A stretch of DNA of 64,000 nt from Hippophae tibetana (GCA_037013495.1 JAZDXN010000026.1:5450057-5514056), one strand, 5' to 3'. Positions 1-9,860 are shown, numbered from the stretch's first letter. Made by a program: numbers and translations. Notes: generated by a model not told the origin, from the sequence alone.

Positions 1-309
1 TTTATTGAATTTGTATCTATGTTTATTTTTATGTTATTAGATTATATTTAATTAATCTGTATATATGTTTATTTTATGTTATTAGATTAGGAACACAAAA
101 ACCAAACTATCGTGACAGGATGTTTAGGATTTAATTTCGTTTTTAAAAGTTTGAATAATAAATTAAAAACCACATACATTCCTTCCTTAGATCGACCTTG
201 GGAGTATACTTATCATTTTCTTCGAAATGATTCGTGCACTTGCGAGAGTTTTATAAATATTAAAACCAAAGTATTTGCGGGAATTGGCGATGCCGGTTTT
301 CGTTCATCA
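1..309 (+). repeat. 5' LTR, 3'-terminal 309 bp only
   Basis: Positions 1-309 match 11527-11835 (offset 11526) with a single difference, G at 248 against T at 11774. The LTR ends in TCATCA (304-309), the inverted counterpart of the TGATGA that opens the 3' LTR at 9861. The primer binding site begins 7 bases later. This is the terminal (U5-side) part of the LTR; the promoter part of this copy lies left of the window. Confidence 0.96.
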
Positions 310-315
310 AGTTTT

Positions 316-332
316 TGGCGCCGTTGCCGGGG
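316..332 (+). other. Primer binding site complementary to tRNA-Asp
   Basis: TGGCGCCGTTGCCGGGG is the reverse complement of the 3' end of plant tRNA-Asp including the terminal CCA. It sits 6 bases after the LTR end at 309, the expected place for minus-strand priming of reverse transcription. Asp priming is typical of Athila elements. Confidence 0.93.
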
Positions 333-739
333 AAGGAATAGCGTTTTTAAATTATTTATCAAAATTTTAAAAACATTTTTGTGGTGTAAATAATTGTGAT
401 ATTTTAATAATAATCAAATTTCAAAATTCATAATAAATAAAAAATAAAAACCAAAAAAAATAAAAAAATAAAAAAATAAAAAAAATAAAAAAATAATTTT
501 TTTTAATTGTAAAATAATTTAGAAATTTGAAATTTGAAATAAAAATTTTTTTACCGTTCATGAATAGTAAAAAAAAAAAAATTTAAAAATTCAAAATTCA
601 AAATTTTTTTTAAGTTAATAAGAAATAATATAGCGTGAATAGTAAAATAAAATTACCGTTCATAAAAAAAAAAACATTACTTGAATTTATACCTAATTAA
701 CTAAATAACATGAAAAGTAAAAATCTAAGGGAGTTCTGT
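333..739 (+). other. AT-rich untranslated leader, first part
   Basis: There is no coding region here. The stretch is dominated by A- and T-runs, including an A-rich block with irregular TAAAAAA units at about 451-502 and several short AT inverted stretches. It belongs to the 5' untranslated leader of the genomic RNA. No sequence with a recognisable function was found. Confidence 0.7.
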
Positions 740-786
740 CTAGGAGACTAGTTCTTGGAAGCCTTTGTGCCACTAGTCTTTCCTGG
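740..786 (+). other. Leader stem-loop 1
   Basis: The lower stem is CTAGG (740-744) pairing with CCTGG (782-786), with one U-G wobble. A two-base TT bulge (780-781) separates it from an 8-bp upper stem, AGACTAGT (745-752) with ACTAGTCT (772-779). The loop is 753-771. A second structure of the same plan follows at 801-849 with two compensatory base-pair changes, which supports a real RNA fold. The position in the leader upstream of gag suggests packaging, dimerisation or translation control; this is inference. Confidence 0.7.
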
Positions 787-800
787 GAACGTTGCTCTGG

Positions 801-849
801 CTAGGAGAATGGTATTTAAGGTGCCGTTTGCACCACCATTCTTTCCTGG
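801..849 (+). other. Leader stem-loop 2 (covarying copy of stem-loop 1)
   Basis: The lower stem CTAGG (801-805) with CCTGG (845-849) and the TT bulge (843-844) are the same as in stem-loop 1. The upper stem is AGAATGGT (806-813) with ACCATTCT (835-842). An additional inner hairpin GGTGC-CGTTT-GCACC (820-834) sits above an ATTTAA bulge (814-819). Relative to stem-loop 1, two pairs changed on both sides (C-G to A-T and A-T to G-C). Confidence 0.72.
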
Positions 850-880
850 GAGCACTCTTGGTTAATACTAATTATGTTAC

Positions 881-973
881 AAAAAAAATAAAAAAATAAA
901 AAAATAAAAAAATAAAAAAATAAAAAAATAAAAAAATAAAAAAATAAAAAAATAAAAAAATAAAAAAATAAAA
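881..973 (+). repeat. (TAAAAAA)n microsatellite
   Basis: About a dozen near-perfect 7-base TAAAAAA units run in tandem in the leader, after stem-loop 2, followed by a T-run at 977-989. Such tracts slip readily, so copy number should vary between copies of the element. They could also act as nucleosome-excluding poly(dA:dT) DNA. Confidence 0.9.
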
Positions 974-1095
974 TAATTTTTTTTTTTTAGGGTTTAACTA
1001 GTTTTGTTTAGTGCTTTGTATTGAATAACATGTAAATTTTCTCTAAATTTTTTATTTTGTTGACAGGAGTTTTAAATTTACGTTTACAATAGTCT
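974..1095 (+). other. Leader end before the first gag ORF
   Basis: This is AT-rich sequence without a gene. A T-rich stretch ending in TTGACAG (1060-1066) looks like a plant 3' splice acceptor about 30 bases before the gag start. A spliced leader is therefore possible, but no donor could be chosen with confidence. Confidence 0.4.
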
Positions 1096-2400
1096 ATGCG
1101 TGGTAGGAGATCCCTAGGAAATCCCCTTACACCATATGTAAATAAATTTCATAAATTTAAACAAGTGTCAACAAAACTGGATTCTACCCATCAACCTGTT
1201 TTTGAGCCAAACATAGAACCAAGTCTTAATCCTTTATTAGAACCAAAAGAAATGGAGGAAAACCAACATATTAGGGAAACCACGATGAAGGATTTTGCAA
1301 GACCGGTAATAGGCACGGCAACTGCCGCTATCCAGTTGGGGGAGGCTGCTCGGAATTACGACCTTAAAAATATTCATTTTTCTATGCTTCCTTCCTTTTA
1401 TGGGTTACCTAATGAAGATTCTCTTTCCTTTATGAGAGATTTCTATGCTACGGTCCAAACATTCCCCCTCGGTATTCTAAACGAGGATCAACTTAGGATG
1501 AGATGTTTTCCCTACACTCTAAAGGATAAGGCCAAAGCTTGGTTGATGTCACTTCCCCCAGGTTCTCTGATGACATGGGGTAACATTTACAATAAATTCA
1601 TGGGAAAATTCTATTCCCATCAAAAAACATCAGAGTTGAGAGGAAAGATTGCTACTTTCTCTCAGATGGATGGAGAACCATTCCATGAAGCTTGGGATAG
1701 GTTCAAGATGTTTCTCACTCAGTGTCCCCATCATAGCTTTCCCCTGCAGTTGCAGAACCAATTCTTTTACGATGGACTTACACAACAATGTCAGTTCATT
1801 GTCGACAACGCTGCAGGAGGAGCAATAGGAGAAAAAACTGCCTCAGAGACGTATAACCTCTTTGAGATGTTGGGTGCTAATTCCCAACAGAAAAGCTCCC
1901 GAGTGAGAAAAGCTGGAGTTCATGAAATCGACTCCAGTAATGAAGTTCAACAACAACTTGTTCAACTGACTAAGCAAGTTGCCCTTCTCGCTACACAAAC
2001 CAACACCAATAATGATCAATATGGTTTGTATAGCAACATGGGACATGGTACTGAAGCCTGTCCATATCAAGGAGAAACAACTGGACCTGAACAGGTCAAT
2101 GTGTTGGGAGCATATCAACAGAGACCCAGGTTTGATCCCAATTCAAATACCTATAATCCTGGGTGGAGAAGTCATCCAAATTTCTCTTGGAGGCAAAACA
2201 ACCCTCCTTTCACTCAAAGCTCAAACCAGGCAGGCCAGCAATTCCACCCACCTATTCCAAGAAGCATTCCCAATAAACCAACCTTGGAGGACAACTTGAA
2301 TTCTTTTATTCAAGTCTATACGGATAATCAATCTAAAACCAATCAACGGTTGGACTCTGTGGAAGCTTCTATCAAAAAGGTGGAAGTTCAAGTTGAATAG
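1096..2400 (+). CDS. gag: Stand-alone gag-like protein (ORF1), degenerate copy of gag
   Basis: 434 residues. Gag forms the particle that packages the element's RNA in the cytoplasm. The retrotransposon gag domain spans roughly residues 70-260 and aligns closely, without large gaps, with residues 12-225 of the gag-pol protein encoded just downstream. Shared landmarks include [33 protein letters not shown] and NQFFYDGL. The zinc knuckle is damaged: Y309 and Y312 stand where the downstream copy has two cysteines, while H317 and C322 remain. The stop TAG (2398-2400) aligns with a glutamine codon in the downstream gag. Homology continues for about ten codons beyond it, so the stop looks like a point mutation. 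The ORF is frame-shifted relative to gag-pol, so there is no simple readthrough. It may be a helper, a regulator or a decaying relic. The start is the first ATG after the leader. Confidence 0.85.
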   Translation: MRGRRSLGNPLTPYVNKFHKFKQVSTKLDSTHQPVFEPNIEPSLNPLLEPKEMEENQHIRETTMKDFARPVIGTATAAIQLGEAARNYDLKNIHFSMLPSFYGLPNEDSLSFMRDFYATVQTFPLGILNEDQLRMRCFPYTLKDKAKAWLMSLPPGSLMTWGNIYNKFMGKFYSHQKTSELRGKIATFSQMDGEPFHEAWDRFKMFLTQCPHHSFPLQLQNQFFYDGLTQQCQFIVDNAAGGAIGEKTASETYNLFEMLGANSQQKSSRVRKAGVHEIDSSNEVQQQLVQLTKQVALLATQTNTNNDQYGLYSNMGHGTEACPYQGETTGPEQVNVLGAYQQRPRFDPNSNTYNPGWRSHPNFSWRQNNPPFTQSSNQAGQQFHPPIPRSIPNKPTLEDNLNSFIQVYTDNQSKTNQRLDSVEASIKKVEVQVE

Positions 2401-2786
2401 TTAGTTGAACATTTCCAAAAAGGCAAAGACTAATTTGAAACTTAAACGAATTCAATGAAGAGGAGACATTGAGTTTTTCATTCTGCAATCTCCAAGCAAC
2501 GTCTTACTAGAAGACGATAAATTTTAGTCCTGTATGGGAGGTCACCCATTATTGTATTTTCCTTTGTTTTAGTTTGCATGTAATAAAAATTCAGATGAAA
2601 TAAAATTCGTTTGTTTCAAAAATTCTGTCCATTCGCTTAAATTTAAAAATAAAAAATAAAAAATTAGGTTCCTTGCACTTTTTGCTTTTACGTTTTATCG
2701 AGTTATAAATATTTCTTAGAGATATCTACTAAAAGCAAAATGTTGATACACAATAGGAGGAGGATCATTTTCAACTACAAACAACC
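2401..2786 (+). other. Spacer between the two gag ORFs, with a copy of the post-pol module
   Basis: There is no gene here. It begins with about 30 bases still homologous to gag beyond the ORF1 stop. It then carries a two-hairpin module (2500-2549) like the one after pol (7971-8018). After that comes AT-rich sequence up to the strong initiation context (ACAACCATGGG) of the gag-pol ORF at 2787. A downstream ORF after a 1.3-kb upstream ORF would need splicing, reinitiation or internal ribosome entry. Confidence 0.7.
2500..2549 (+). other. Two-hairpin module, copy 1 (after ORF1)
   Basis: Hairpin a is CGTCTT (2500-2505), loop ACTAG, AAGACG (2511-2516). Hairpin b is ATGGG (2534-2538), loop AGGTCA, CCCAT (2545-2549). 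Copy 2 after pol has the same stems with different loops. The similarity of order and spacing shows common origin. Confidence 0.75.
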
Positions 2787-5700
2787 ATGGGAGATGCTGA
2801 AGATAGGCGGAAAAAGATGAAAGAATATACAATGCCAATCATTGGCAATGTAACTTCCGGTATCCAATTACAAGAGGCTGCAAGGAATTATGAATTGAAA
2901 AAGATTCATTATTCTTTGTTGCCTTCCTTTTACGGTATCCCTAATGAAGACCCTTTGCATTTCATTCGAGAATTCTATGCTATTGTCCAAACCTTTCCAC
3001 TACATGCAATTAATGAAGATCAACTTAGGATGAGGTGTTTTCCTTACACTTTCAAAGATAAAGCTTGGTCATGGTTCATTACTCTACTGTCAGGTTCTCT
3101 TAAAACTTGGGAGGCAGTCTATGAAATTTTTATGGGCAGGTTCTATTCCCATCAAAAGACTGTTGATCTAAGAACAAAGATAGCAACATTTTCTCAAATG
3201 TATGAGGAGCCCTTTCATGAAGCTTGGGAACGATTCAAACTCCTTTTCATTCAATGTCAAAATCATAGCTTTCCCTTACAGCTACAAAACCAATTCTTTT
3301 ATGATGGATTGACACTACAGAGTCAATACATGGTTGAGAATGCTGCTGGAGGTGCTGTAGGAGAAAAGACCGCAGAGGAAATCTATAATCTCTATGAGCT
3401 ATTGGGTTCTAATTCCCAACAAAGAGGTGGGAGAAGGAAAGCAAAGGTCAATGAAGTCGGCTCTGATAATGAGATAACCTTGCAACTTGCTGAATTGACT
3501 AAACAAGTGAAATTCCTCACTTCCCACCAAATTTCAAATCAAGAGGTATGTGAAGTGTGTTGTTCAATTGGGCATGGTACTCATAATTGTTCAAATACTT
3601 GTGATTCTAGTGTCGATACCATAGAGGAAGTCCAATCTTTTCAAAGGTATCATCCAAACACCTATAATCACCCAGCCTACACCCAATATCCAACACTAAG
3701 GTCGGATAACAACCACCCTTACCCACCAAGCCAATCTTTTAAACCAACCTTAGAAGATAGCTTGAATGCTTTTATTCAAGTTAGTCGTGACAACCAATTG
3801 ATGACTAATCAAAGGTTGAACACCATGGAGGCTTCGGTTAAAAGAATTGAATCTAAAGTTGGGCAACTGGCTGAACAAATGCAAAAGAAAGAACCAGGAA
3901 AGTTGCCCAGTCAACTAGAACAAGCAAAGGATGTTAGAACCTTTCGAAGTGGTAAGGTAGTCAATACCAGTTTACCTGAAATCTCTAACAATCTACCTTG
4001 TAGTTCAGGTAACAAAGAAGGCGATACTCTAATCTCGCAAAAAGGAGAAACAAGTGTTAAACTTAACAAGCCTTCTGAAAAACTCATTGGGGGGTCATCT
4101 GACACCCCCAAAATTCAAAAGACAACAGAACCACACCAGATACAAGTACCTTTTCCCCACCGGTTAAAAGAGTCCAAACAAGATAAGCAATTCAATGATC
4201 TTTTTAATATGCTCTCTAAAGTAAATATCAATTTACCATTATTAGAAGTGATCATGAATGTGCCTTCATATGCCAAATTTTTCAAAGAGTTGAACACTAA
4301 GAAAAGGAGGTATGAACTGAATGAACGAGTAGTAGTATCAGAAATTTCTAGCGCTGTACTTCAACACAAACTACCCCCTAAGTTGAAAGACCCTGGAAGT
4401 TTTATTATAAACATAACTATGGGGGATAGGAAGGTTGCTAAAGCAATGCTTGATTTAGGTGCTAGTATAAATTTGATGCCCTACTCTATATTCTTACAAC
4501 TCAATCTAGGGGATTTAAAACCCACAACTATGTCCCTTCAACTTGCAGATAGATCTCTTAAATATCCAGAGGGAATAGTTGAGGATGTTTTGGTACAGGT
4601 AGACAAACTAATAATACCTGTTGACTTTGTGGTTCTGGATATGCAAGAAAATCCAGCATTGGACAGAGAGCACACAATATTGCTTGGTAGACCATTTATG
4701 GCAACTACTAAAACTATTATTGATGTCCAAGTTGGAAATTTGACAATGACAGTCTTAGGAGAGACTGTTCATTTTAAAGTTTTTGATTCTTCACCTTTCC
4801 CTTCTATTTCTGCCATCGATGAAATATTCGATGTTGATCCTTTGGATAATCTTGTCCAAAACACCTTTTTCCGAACCAGAATAGAAGACAAGCTTGAAAC
4901 CGTTCTTACACTTGAAAAGGTTGAAGAAGATTTAGATGAAGAAATTAAGGGGTACCTTGAACAACTAGACAATAATGAAGTGATGACAAAATCTAGTACA
5001 CTTTTAAATCTACCCAGTTCTTCATCTAGTAAAGAGGCCAATCCACCTGAACTTGAACTCAAAGTCTTACCTGAGCACTTAAAATATGTGTTTTTGGGAG
5101 AGGGAGAAACTTATCCAGTGATAATTTCTTCAACCTTGACCAAACCACAAGAAAAGGAACTCATCAAAGTGCTTAAACAGTTTAAGAAATCTATAGGTTG
5201 GAGTATAGGGGATATAAGAGGCATTAGTCCAACAATGTGTATGCACAAGATCAACTTGGAGGACGGTGCTAAACCTGTACGAGAGGCCCAAAGAAGACTA
5301 AACCCAAACATGCAAGAGGTAGTTAAGAAGGAAATTCTTAAATTATTAGAAGAAGGGATTATCTATCCTATTGCGGATAGTAAGTGGGTTAGTCCAGTGC
5401 ATGTGGTACCAAAGAAATCTGGGATAACAGTTGTTAAGAATGACAAAAGTGAATTAGTGCCCACTAGAATAATCACTGGATGGAGAATGTGTATAGATTT
5501 TAGGAAACTAAATTTATATACGAAAAAGGATCACTTTCCTCTTCCATTCATTGATCAAATGTTGGAAAGATTAGCTGGGCACGAATTTTACTGTTTTTTG
5601 GATGGACTGTCTGGATATTATCAAGTACCCATAGCACCAGAAGATCAGGAAAAGACCACATTTACATGTCCTTTTGGGACATTTGCTTTTCGTAGAATGC

Positions 5701-7958
5701 CATTTGGGTTATGCAATGCCCCTGCCACGTTCCAGAGATGCATGATATCCATTTTCTCGGACATGGTGGAAAAATTCATTGAGATTTTCATGGACGATTT
5801 CTCTGTCTTTGGGAACTCATTTGATGATTGCTTACATAAATTGACTTTGGTTTTAGAAAGATGCATTGAATGCAATCTAACCCTTAGTTGGGAGAAAAGT
5901 CATTTTATGGTTCAACAAGGGATAGTTTTAGGACATATAATTTCAAACAAGGGTATTGAAGTTGATAAGGCAAAAGTTGAATTGATATCCAAACTACCTC
6001 CCCCTACATCTGTGAAGGGGATAAGAAGCTTCTTGGGACATGTAGGATTCTACAGACGATTTATTAAAGATTTCTCTAAAATAAGTCGTCCATTATGTAA
6101 CTTGCTATCCAAAGATGCTGATTTTGATTTCAACAATGACTGCCTTACTTCCTTTAATACCTTGAAAGATAAACTCACATCTACCCCTGTTATAATGGCA
6201 CCAAACTGGTCTTTACCCTTTGAAATAATGTGTGACGCTTCTGATTATGCAATAGGAGCAGTCCTGGGACAAAGAGTGGATAAGCGTTTACATGTCATCT
6301 ACTATGCTAGCAAAACACTCAATGATGCCCAGATGAATTACACCACCACTGAAAAGGAATTCTTGGCTATAGTATTCTCTTTAGACAAATTTCGGTCTTA
6401 TTTAGTAGGATCTAAAGTGATTGTGCATTCTGATCATGCTGCTTTAAGATACCTATTAAGTAAACCAAATGCCAAGCCAAGATTAATCAGGTGGGTCTTA
6501 CTCTTACAAGAATTTGACCTAGAAATCAAGGATAAGAAAGGCAGTGAAAACTTAGTAGCTGACCATTTGTCTAGGTTGATTTATGACTTTAATTCTCTTA
6601 AAGATGAGAGTAATGACGATATAGTTGAAACCTTTCCTGATGAACAGTTATTTTTCATAGGTCCGAACCCATGGTACGCTGATATTGTAAACTATCTTGC
6701 CACTGGTGTTTTGCGACCTAACACTTCATATCAGGAGAAGAAAAGGTTTTTTAAAACTATTAAGGACTATTTCTGGGATGACCCTTATTTATACAAGATT
6801 GGTCAAGATCAAGTCATCCGGAGATGTGTACCTGAAGAAGAACATAAGAGCATTCTGACTTTTTGTCATGAACTTCATTGTGGGGGTCATTTTGGAGGTG
6901 AAAAGACAGCCCGTAAGATATTACAGTCTGGATTCTTTTGGCCCACTCTTTTTAAAGATGCTCATATGTTTTGTGCACAATGTGATAGATGTCAAAGAAC
7001 AGGAAACATAAGCAAAAGAGATGAAATGCCTTTGACATCTAATTTAGTTGTTGAACTCTTTGACGTATGGGGGATTGACTTTATGGGTCCTTTTCCCCCA
7101 TCTAATGGTTTTCAATACATTTTGGTTGCTGTGGATTATGTGTCCAAGTGGGTAGAAGCTATACCCACCAAAACCAATGATGCTAATGTTGTTGTGAAAT
7201 TCTTGAAAGATTTCATATTCAGTAGGTTCGGAACGCCTAGAGCTATAATAAGTGATGGAGGTAGCCATTTTTGTAACAAACTCTTTGATGGAGTACTAAA
7301 CAAGTACAACATCACACATAAGGTAGCTACTCCATATCATCCTCAAACTTCCGGTTTAGTGGAAGTAAGTAATAGGCAAATTAAGGGAATACTGGAACGC
7401 ACTGTGCGTCCCTCAAGGAAGGATTGGGCATTTAAGTTAAATGATGCCTTATGGGCATACCGCACCGCTTACAAAACACCTATTGGGATGAGCCCTTACC
7501 GGTTAATCTTTGGGAAAGCGTGCCACCTTCCAGTTGAACTTGAACACAAGGCTTATTGGGCAATTAAAGAGCTAAACATGGATTTAGATAAAGCAGGTGA
7601 AAAACGAGTACTCCAGCTTCATGAGTTGGAAGAAATTAGGAATGAAGCCTATGAGAATGCCAAATTATACAAGGAGCGTACTAAGCGCTATCATGACAAG
7701 AGGCTAGTTCCTAAAACTTTTCACCCTGGAATGAAAGTTCTTTTATTTAACTCTCGTTTGAGATTGTTTCCAGGAAAGCTAAGATCAAGATGGGATGGAC
7801 CATTCAAAATAGTTCAAGTATCTGAACATGGAGTGATAGAACTATTGGACTCCAAGACACAAACAACGTTCAAAGTTAATGGCCATCGTGTCAAGCCTTA
7901 TGTGGAAGAACCAAACAACATTGCTGAAATGGATTGCATTTGGCTGAGTAACCCTTAG
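2787..7958 (+). CDS. gag-pol: Gag-pol polyprotein, intact (Athila type)
   Basis: 1723 residues, one open frame. It makes the capsid and all enzymes needed to copy the element through RNA and insert it in the nucleus. Gag domain is about 12-225. The zinc knuckle CX2CX4HX4C uses C255, C258, H263, C268. The aspartic protease has DLGAS at 556-560 and a later LLGRPF motif. Reverse transcriptase has FLDGLSGYY and the catalytic FMDD at 1001-1004. RNase H has D1150 (CDASD), then EKE, SDH and ADHLSR. Integrase has an HHCC zinc finger (ending CAQCDRC). Its catalytic triad is D1431, D1490, E1526 (exact DX35E). A GPF-type C-terminal module (WDGPFKIV) follows. No chromodomain follows, as expected outside the chromoviruses. 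No stop or frameshift was found and all catalytic residues are present. The start ATG has a strong context (ACCATGG) and precedes the gag domain closely. Gag and pol are fused in one frame, so relative dosage must be set some other way. Confidence 0.96.
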   Translation: MGDAEDRRKKMKEYTMPIIGNVTSGIQLQEAARNYELKKIHYSLLPSFYGIPNEDPLHFIREFYAIVQTFPLHAINEDQLRMRCFPYTFKDKAWSWFITLLSGSLKTWEAVYEIFMGRFYSHQKTVDLRTKIATFSQMYEEPFHEAWERFKLLFIQCQNHSFPLQLQNQFFYDGLTLQSQYMVENAAGGAVGEKTAEEIYNLYELLGSNSQQRGGRRKAKVNEVGSDNEITLQLAELTKQVKFLTSHQISNQEVCEVCCSIGHGTHNCSNTCDSSVDTIEEVQSFQRYHPNTYNHPAYTQYPTLRSDNNHPYPPSQSFKPTLEDSLNAFIQVSRDNQLMTNQRLNTMEASVKRIESKVGQLAEQMQKKEPGKLPSQLEQAKDVRTFRSGKVVNTSLPEISNNLPCSSGNKEGDTLISQKGETSVKLNKPSEKLIGGSSDTPKIQKTTEPHQIQVPFPHRLKESKQDKQFNDLFNMLSKVNINLPLLEVIMNVPSYAKFFKELNTKKRRYELNERVVVSEISSAVLQHKLPPKLKDPGSFIINITMGDRKVAKAMLDLGASINLMPYSIFLQLNLGDLKPTTMSLQLADRSLKYPEGIVEDVLVQVDKLIIPVDFVVLDMQENPALDREHTILLGRPFMATTKTIIDVQVGNLTMTVLGETVHFKVFDSSPFPSISAIDEIFDVDPLDNLVQNTFFRTRIEDKLETVLTLEKVEEDLDEEIKGYLEQLDNNEVMTKSSTLLNLPSSSSSKEANPPELELKVLPEHLKYVFLGEGETYPVIISSTLTKPQEKELIKVLKQFKKSIGWSIGDIRGISPTMCMHKINLEDGAKPVREAQRRLNPNMQEVVKKEILKLLEEGIIYPIADSKWVSPVHVVPKKSGITVVKNDKSELVPTRIITGWRMCIDFRKLNLYTKKDHFPLPFIDQMLERLAGHEFYCFLDGLSGYYQVPIAPEDQEKTTFTCPFGTFAFRRMPFGLCNAPATFQRCMISIFSDMVEKFIEIFMDDFSVFGNSFDDCLHKLTLVLERCIECNLTLSWEKSHFMVQQGIVLGHIISNKGIEVDKAKVELISKLPPPTSVKGIRSFLGHVGFYRRFIKDFSKISRPLCNLLSKDADFDFNNDCLTSFNTLKDKLTSTPVIMAPNWSLPFEIMCDASDYAIGAVLGQRVDKRLHVIYYASKTLNDAQMNYTTTEKEFLAIVFSLDKFRSYLVGSKVIVHSDHAALRYLLSKPNAKPRLIRWVLLLQEFDLEIKDKKGSENLVADHLSRLIYDFNSLKDESNDDIVETFPDEQLFFIGPNPWYADIVNYLATGVLRPNTSYQEKKRFFKTIKDYFWDDPYLYKIGQDQVIRRCVPEEEHKSILTFCHELHCGGHFGGEKTARKILQSGFFWPTLFKDAHMFCAQCDRCQRTGNISKRDEMPLTSNLVVELFDVWGIDFMGPFPPSNGFQYILVAVDYVSKWVEAIPTKTNDANVVVKFLKDFIFSRFGTPRAIISDGGSHFCNKLFDGVLNKYNITHKVATPYHPQTSGLVEVSNRQIKGILERTVRPSRKDWAFKLNDALWAYRTAYKTPIGMSPYRLIFGKACHLPVELEHKAYWAIKELNMDLDKAGEKRVLQLHELEEIRNEAYENAKLYKERTKRYHDKRLVPKTFHPGMKVLLFNSRLRLFPGKLRSRWDGPFKIVQVSEHGVIELLDSKTQTTFKVNGHRVKPYVEEPNNIAEMDCIWLSNP

Positions 7959-7970
7959 CACCAAAAAGAT

Positions 7971-8019
7971 ACGTCTTGCTAAGACGTTAAACTAAGCGCT
8001 GGATGGGAGGCAACCCATC
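7971..8019 (+). other. Two-hairpin module, copy 2 (after pol)
   Basis: Hairpin a is ACGTCTT (7971-7977), loop GCT, AAGACGT (7981-7987). Hairpin b is GATGGG (8002-8007), loop AGGCAA, CCCATC (8014-8019). It begins 13 bases after the gag-pol stop. A GGGAGGCAACCC-like hairpin after pol is familiar to me from other plant Athila/Tat elements. Its role is unknown to me. Confidence 0.75.
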
Positions 8020-8275
8020 ATGTTAAGTAATTTTTTGTTATTTGTTTTATTTACTTAATATTATTGTTTATTTTAGTTTACTTGTATGTGAATAATTTTT
8101 AAATTTGTTAAAACTAAAATATTTGTTGAGATGTTAGAAGTTCACAGCGATCTGTCTGTATACACTTTAATGATGAATATGATGGATGCACCTGCATTTC
8201 TTCATTACTACTTACACATTCTCAAGAAATAGGTAATCTTTCTCCTCTTTTCTCTTTATCTTTAATTTGCAGTTG
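8020..8275 (+). other. 3' noncoding region, first part
   Basis: AT-rich sequence with no ORF of note. No homology to an env-like protein could be recognised. Confidence 0.6.
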
Positions 8276-8315
8276 TTACATTGAGGACAATGTAAGTTCT
8301 AGGTTGGGGGTGGTG
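8276..8315 (+). other. Perfect hairpin plus internal purine-tract core
   Basis: TTACATTG (8276-8283), loop AGGA, CAATGTAA (8288-8295) is a perfect 8-bp stem. It is followed by GGTTGGGGGTGGTG (8302-8315). The core TTGGGGGT (8304-8311) is the same as in the tract directly before the 3' LTR (9851-9858). A similar TTGAGGACAA block followed by a G-run recurs in plant Athila/Tat elements as I know them. A possible use is as a second plus-strand primer or an RNA signal. Confidence 0.6.
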
Positions 8316-9737
8316 AAAAGTTACCATGCTTAATAAAACAATAAAAATAAAAAAAAATTCTCACAAAAATTTATCATTTCTTTAAATCAAAATTAAGTAA
8401 ATAGTTAAGTCTTTGGTACTGTTAGATTAATTTTTGAAAACATATCATGAAATATTGTGTAATTATTTTTGATAATTAGTTAGTTTTTGTCATAACTAGT
8501 ATTTCTTGATAAAATGTGGAAATTATATTAAACCCAAAATCGGTGTTTATGAATTTTTTTTAGTGGAGACTACCCTTGTGAGATATAATTTGAGCCTAAA
8601 TTCTTTTATTCAGAGTGAAATATATATTTTTTCTACTCCAAACACATTTCTTATTTATTCAAAAAGTTTAGATGATCTCTATAGGTATTAGCATTGAATG
8701 TATGAATTTTTTTCATCTTAATAGAGTATCATATATTTTTTATTATTATTTTTTGTTTAGATTAAACGATTTGAGTAGAAATTGATAGTATATGCTTATA
8801 TCTCATTCATGCATGACTGCTACAAAAACAAAAAGACATATCTGGGGTTACCTAAACCAAGATCAAGCAGAAAAGACACAAAATTAACCACTCACCAAAA
8901 TCCAAAAAAATGTACAATCTGTACATGGGTTGACTCTCTAAAAAAAAATACATATATTGAAAAATATCTACAGAAAAAAAAATAGAGAGATAAAAAAATA
9001 GTATCATCTACATACTATGACCCACATTTCCTACAAAGTTGTGAGTAAAGGCTAATTACAAAAGAAAGATATAGAAAGTAATTCCCTAAAAAAAAAAAAG
9101 TCATTGCAATTTCTTCATTTGTAAAAGCATATATCTTGAAATTCTTTCTTAATGAGTTTGATTTATGCATGAAAATAATTTTTGTATATGATATCTTTAT
9201 AATTTATACATTCGATTCCTTTCATGAGATCAATGTTAAAATAACACTTTGAGCCTTTATTCTTTATACATATGCGAACATATTAGTTCATTTCTATACA
9301 TCAACTCTTTCGCATATAAATTAGTATGAGTGTTTGAACCCATAGGATTCAGTGCTTTGAGAGTATTGACTTGTGAGGAATAGAGTCGAAGCGAATACTG
9401 ATTCATGACACTGAAATTGGGTAAAATTAAATTGATACATTTTTGAAATGAAATATGAAAATGATTTTCGACTAATTATTATAATAAAATCATGATTGTT
9501 TAAAGAGATTAAAATAACTTATGCTTGAGATTTTAATTATGATCTTAAAAGAGATTAAAAAGTATGAGATATTTTTGTGATATGTTGTTTTCTTTTTAAA
9601 TTAATTTTTGATTGTGTTGTAATTTTAATTTTTGTTTTGATTGTTTTTCTTTTTACATTTAGTTCAATGTTTGTGGGTATCATTACTGAAAACCCTCACG
9701 AGACTCAAACTCGTCCATTAGGGCAACCTAGGGGTTT
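8316..9737 (+). other. 3' noncoding region, second part (no gene)
   Basis: About 1.4 kb of AT-rich sequence with many A- and T-runs. Only short chance ORFs occur (61-67 codons) and none resembles an envelope, transmembrane or other known protein. In many Athila elements an env-like ORF sits here; in this copy it is absent or decayed beyond recognition. Confidence 0.65.
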
Positions 9738-9770
9738 AACGGCTTGTTGCATAGGCTAAATGCAACCGTT
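9738..9770 (+). other. Long hairpin in the 3' noncoding region
   Basis: AACG (9738-9741) pairs with CGTT (9767-9770). After a four-base bulge (9742-9745), GTTGCAT (9746-9752) pairs with ATGCAAC (9760-9766) around a 7-base loop. It is the most GC-balanced piece of this otherwise AT-rich stretch. Function unknown. Confidence 0.5.
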
Positions 9771-9823
9771 TCAATCCACGAAAGTGATTTAGGATAGTTT
9801 AATTTTTAGCTTTTATCGCTTCT

Positions 9824-9843
9824 CTTGCTAAGAGACTAGCAAG
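9824..9843 (+). other. Hairpin just upstream of the polypurine tract
   Basis: CTTGCTA (9824-9830), loop AGAGAC, TAGCAAG (9837-9843) is a perfect 7-bp stem ending 17 bases before the LTR. It may shape the RNase H cut that makes the plus-strand primer; this is inference. Confidence 0.55.
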
Positions 9844-9845
9844 AA

Positions 9846-9860
9846 GCTAGTTGGGGGTTG
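9846..9860 (+). other. Polypurine tract / plus-strand primer region
   Basis: GCTAGTTGGGGGTTG lies immediately before the 3' LTR start TGATGA at 9861. This is the obligatory position of the plus-strand primer. The tract is G-rich rather than purely purine, as in related plant elements. Confidence 0.75.

Noticed and set aside
316..335. tRNA gene fragment
   Set aside because: It is the complement of a tRNA 3' end placed right after the LTR, so it is the primer binding site.
112..393. ORF in the 5' LTR end, and its twin at 11638-12111 running from LTR into satellite
   Set aside because: They cross the LTR boundary into unrelated sequence on both sides, so the frame is accidental.
1979..2299. 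Overlapping ORF inside ORF1, and reverse-strand ORFs within gag-pol
   Set aside because: Shadows of the real coding frame; no independent support.
9577..9759. 60-codon ORF with a hydrophobic N-terminal half, a possible env remnant
   Set aside because: The hydrophobicity comes from a T-rich stretch; it is short, with no upstream extension and no recognisable envelope feature.
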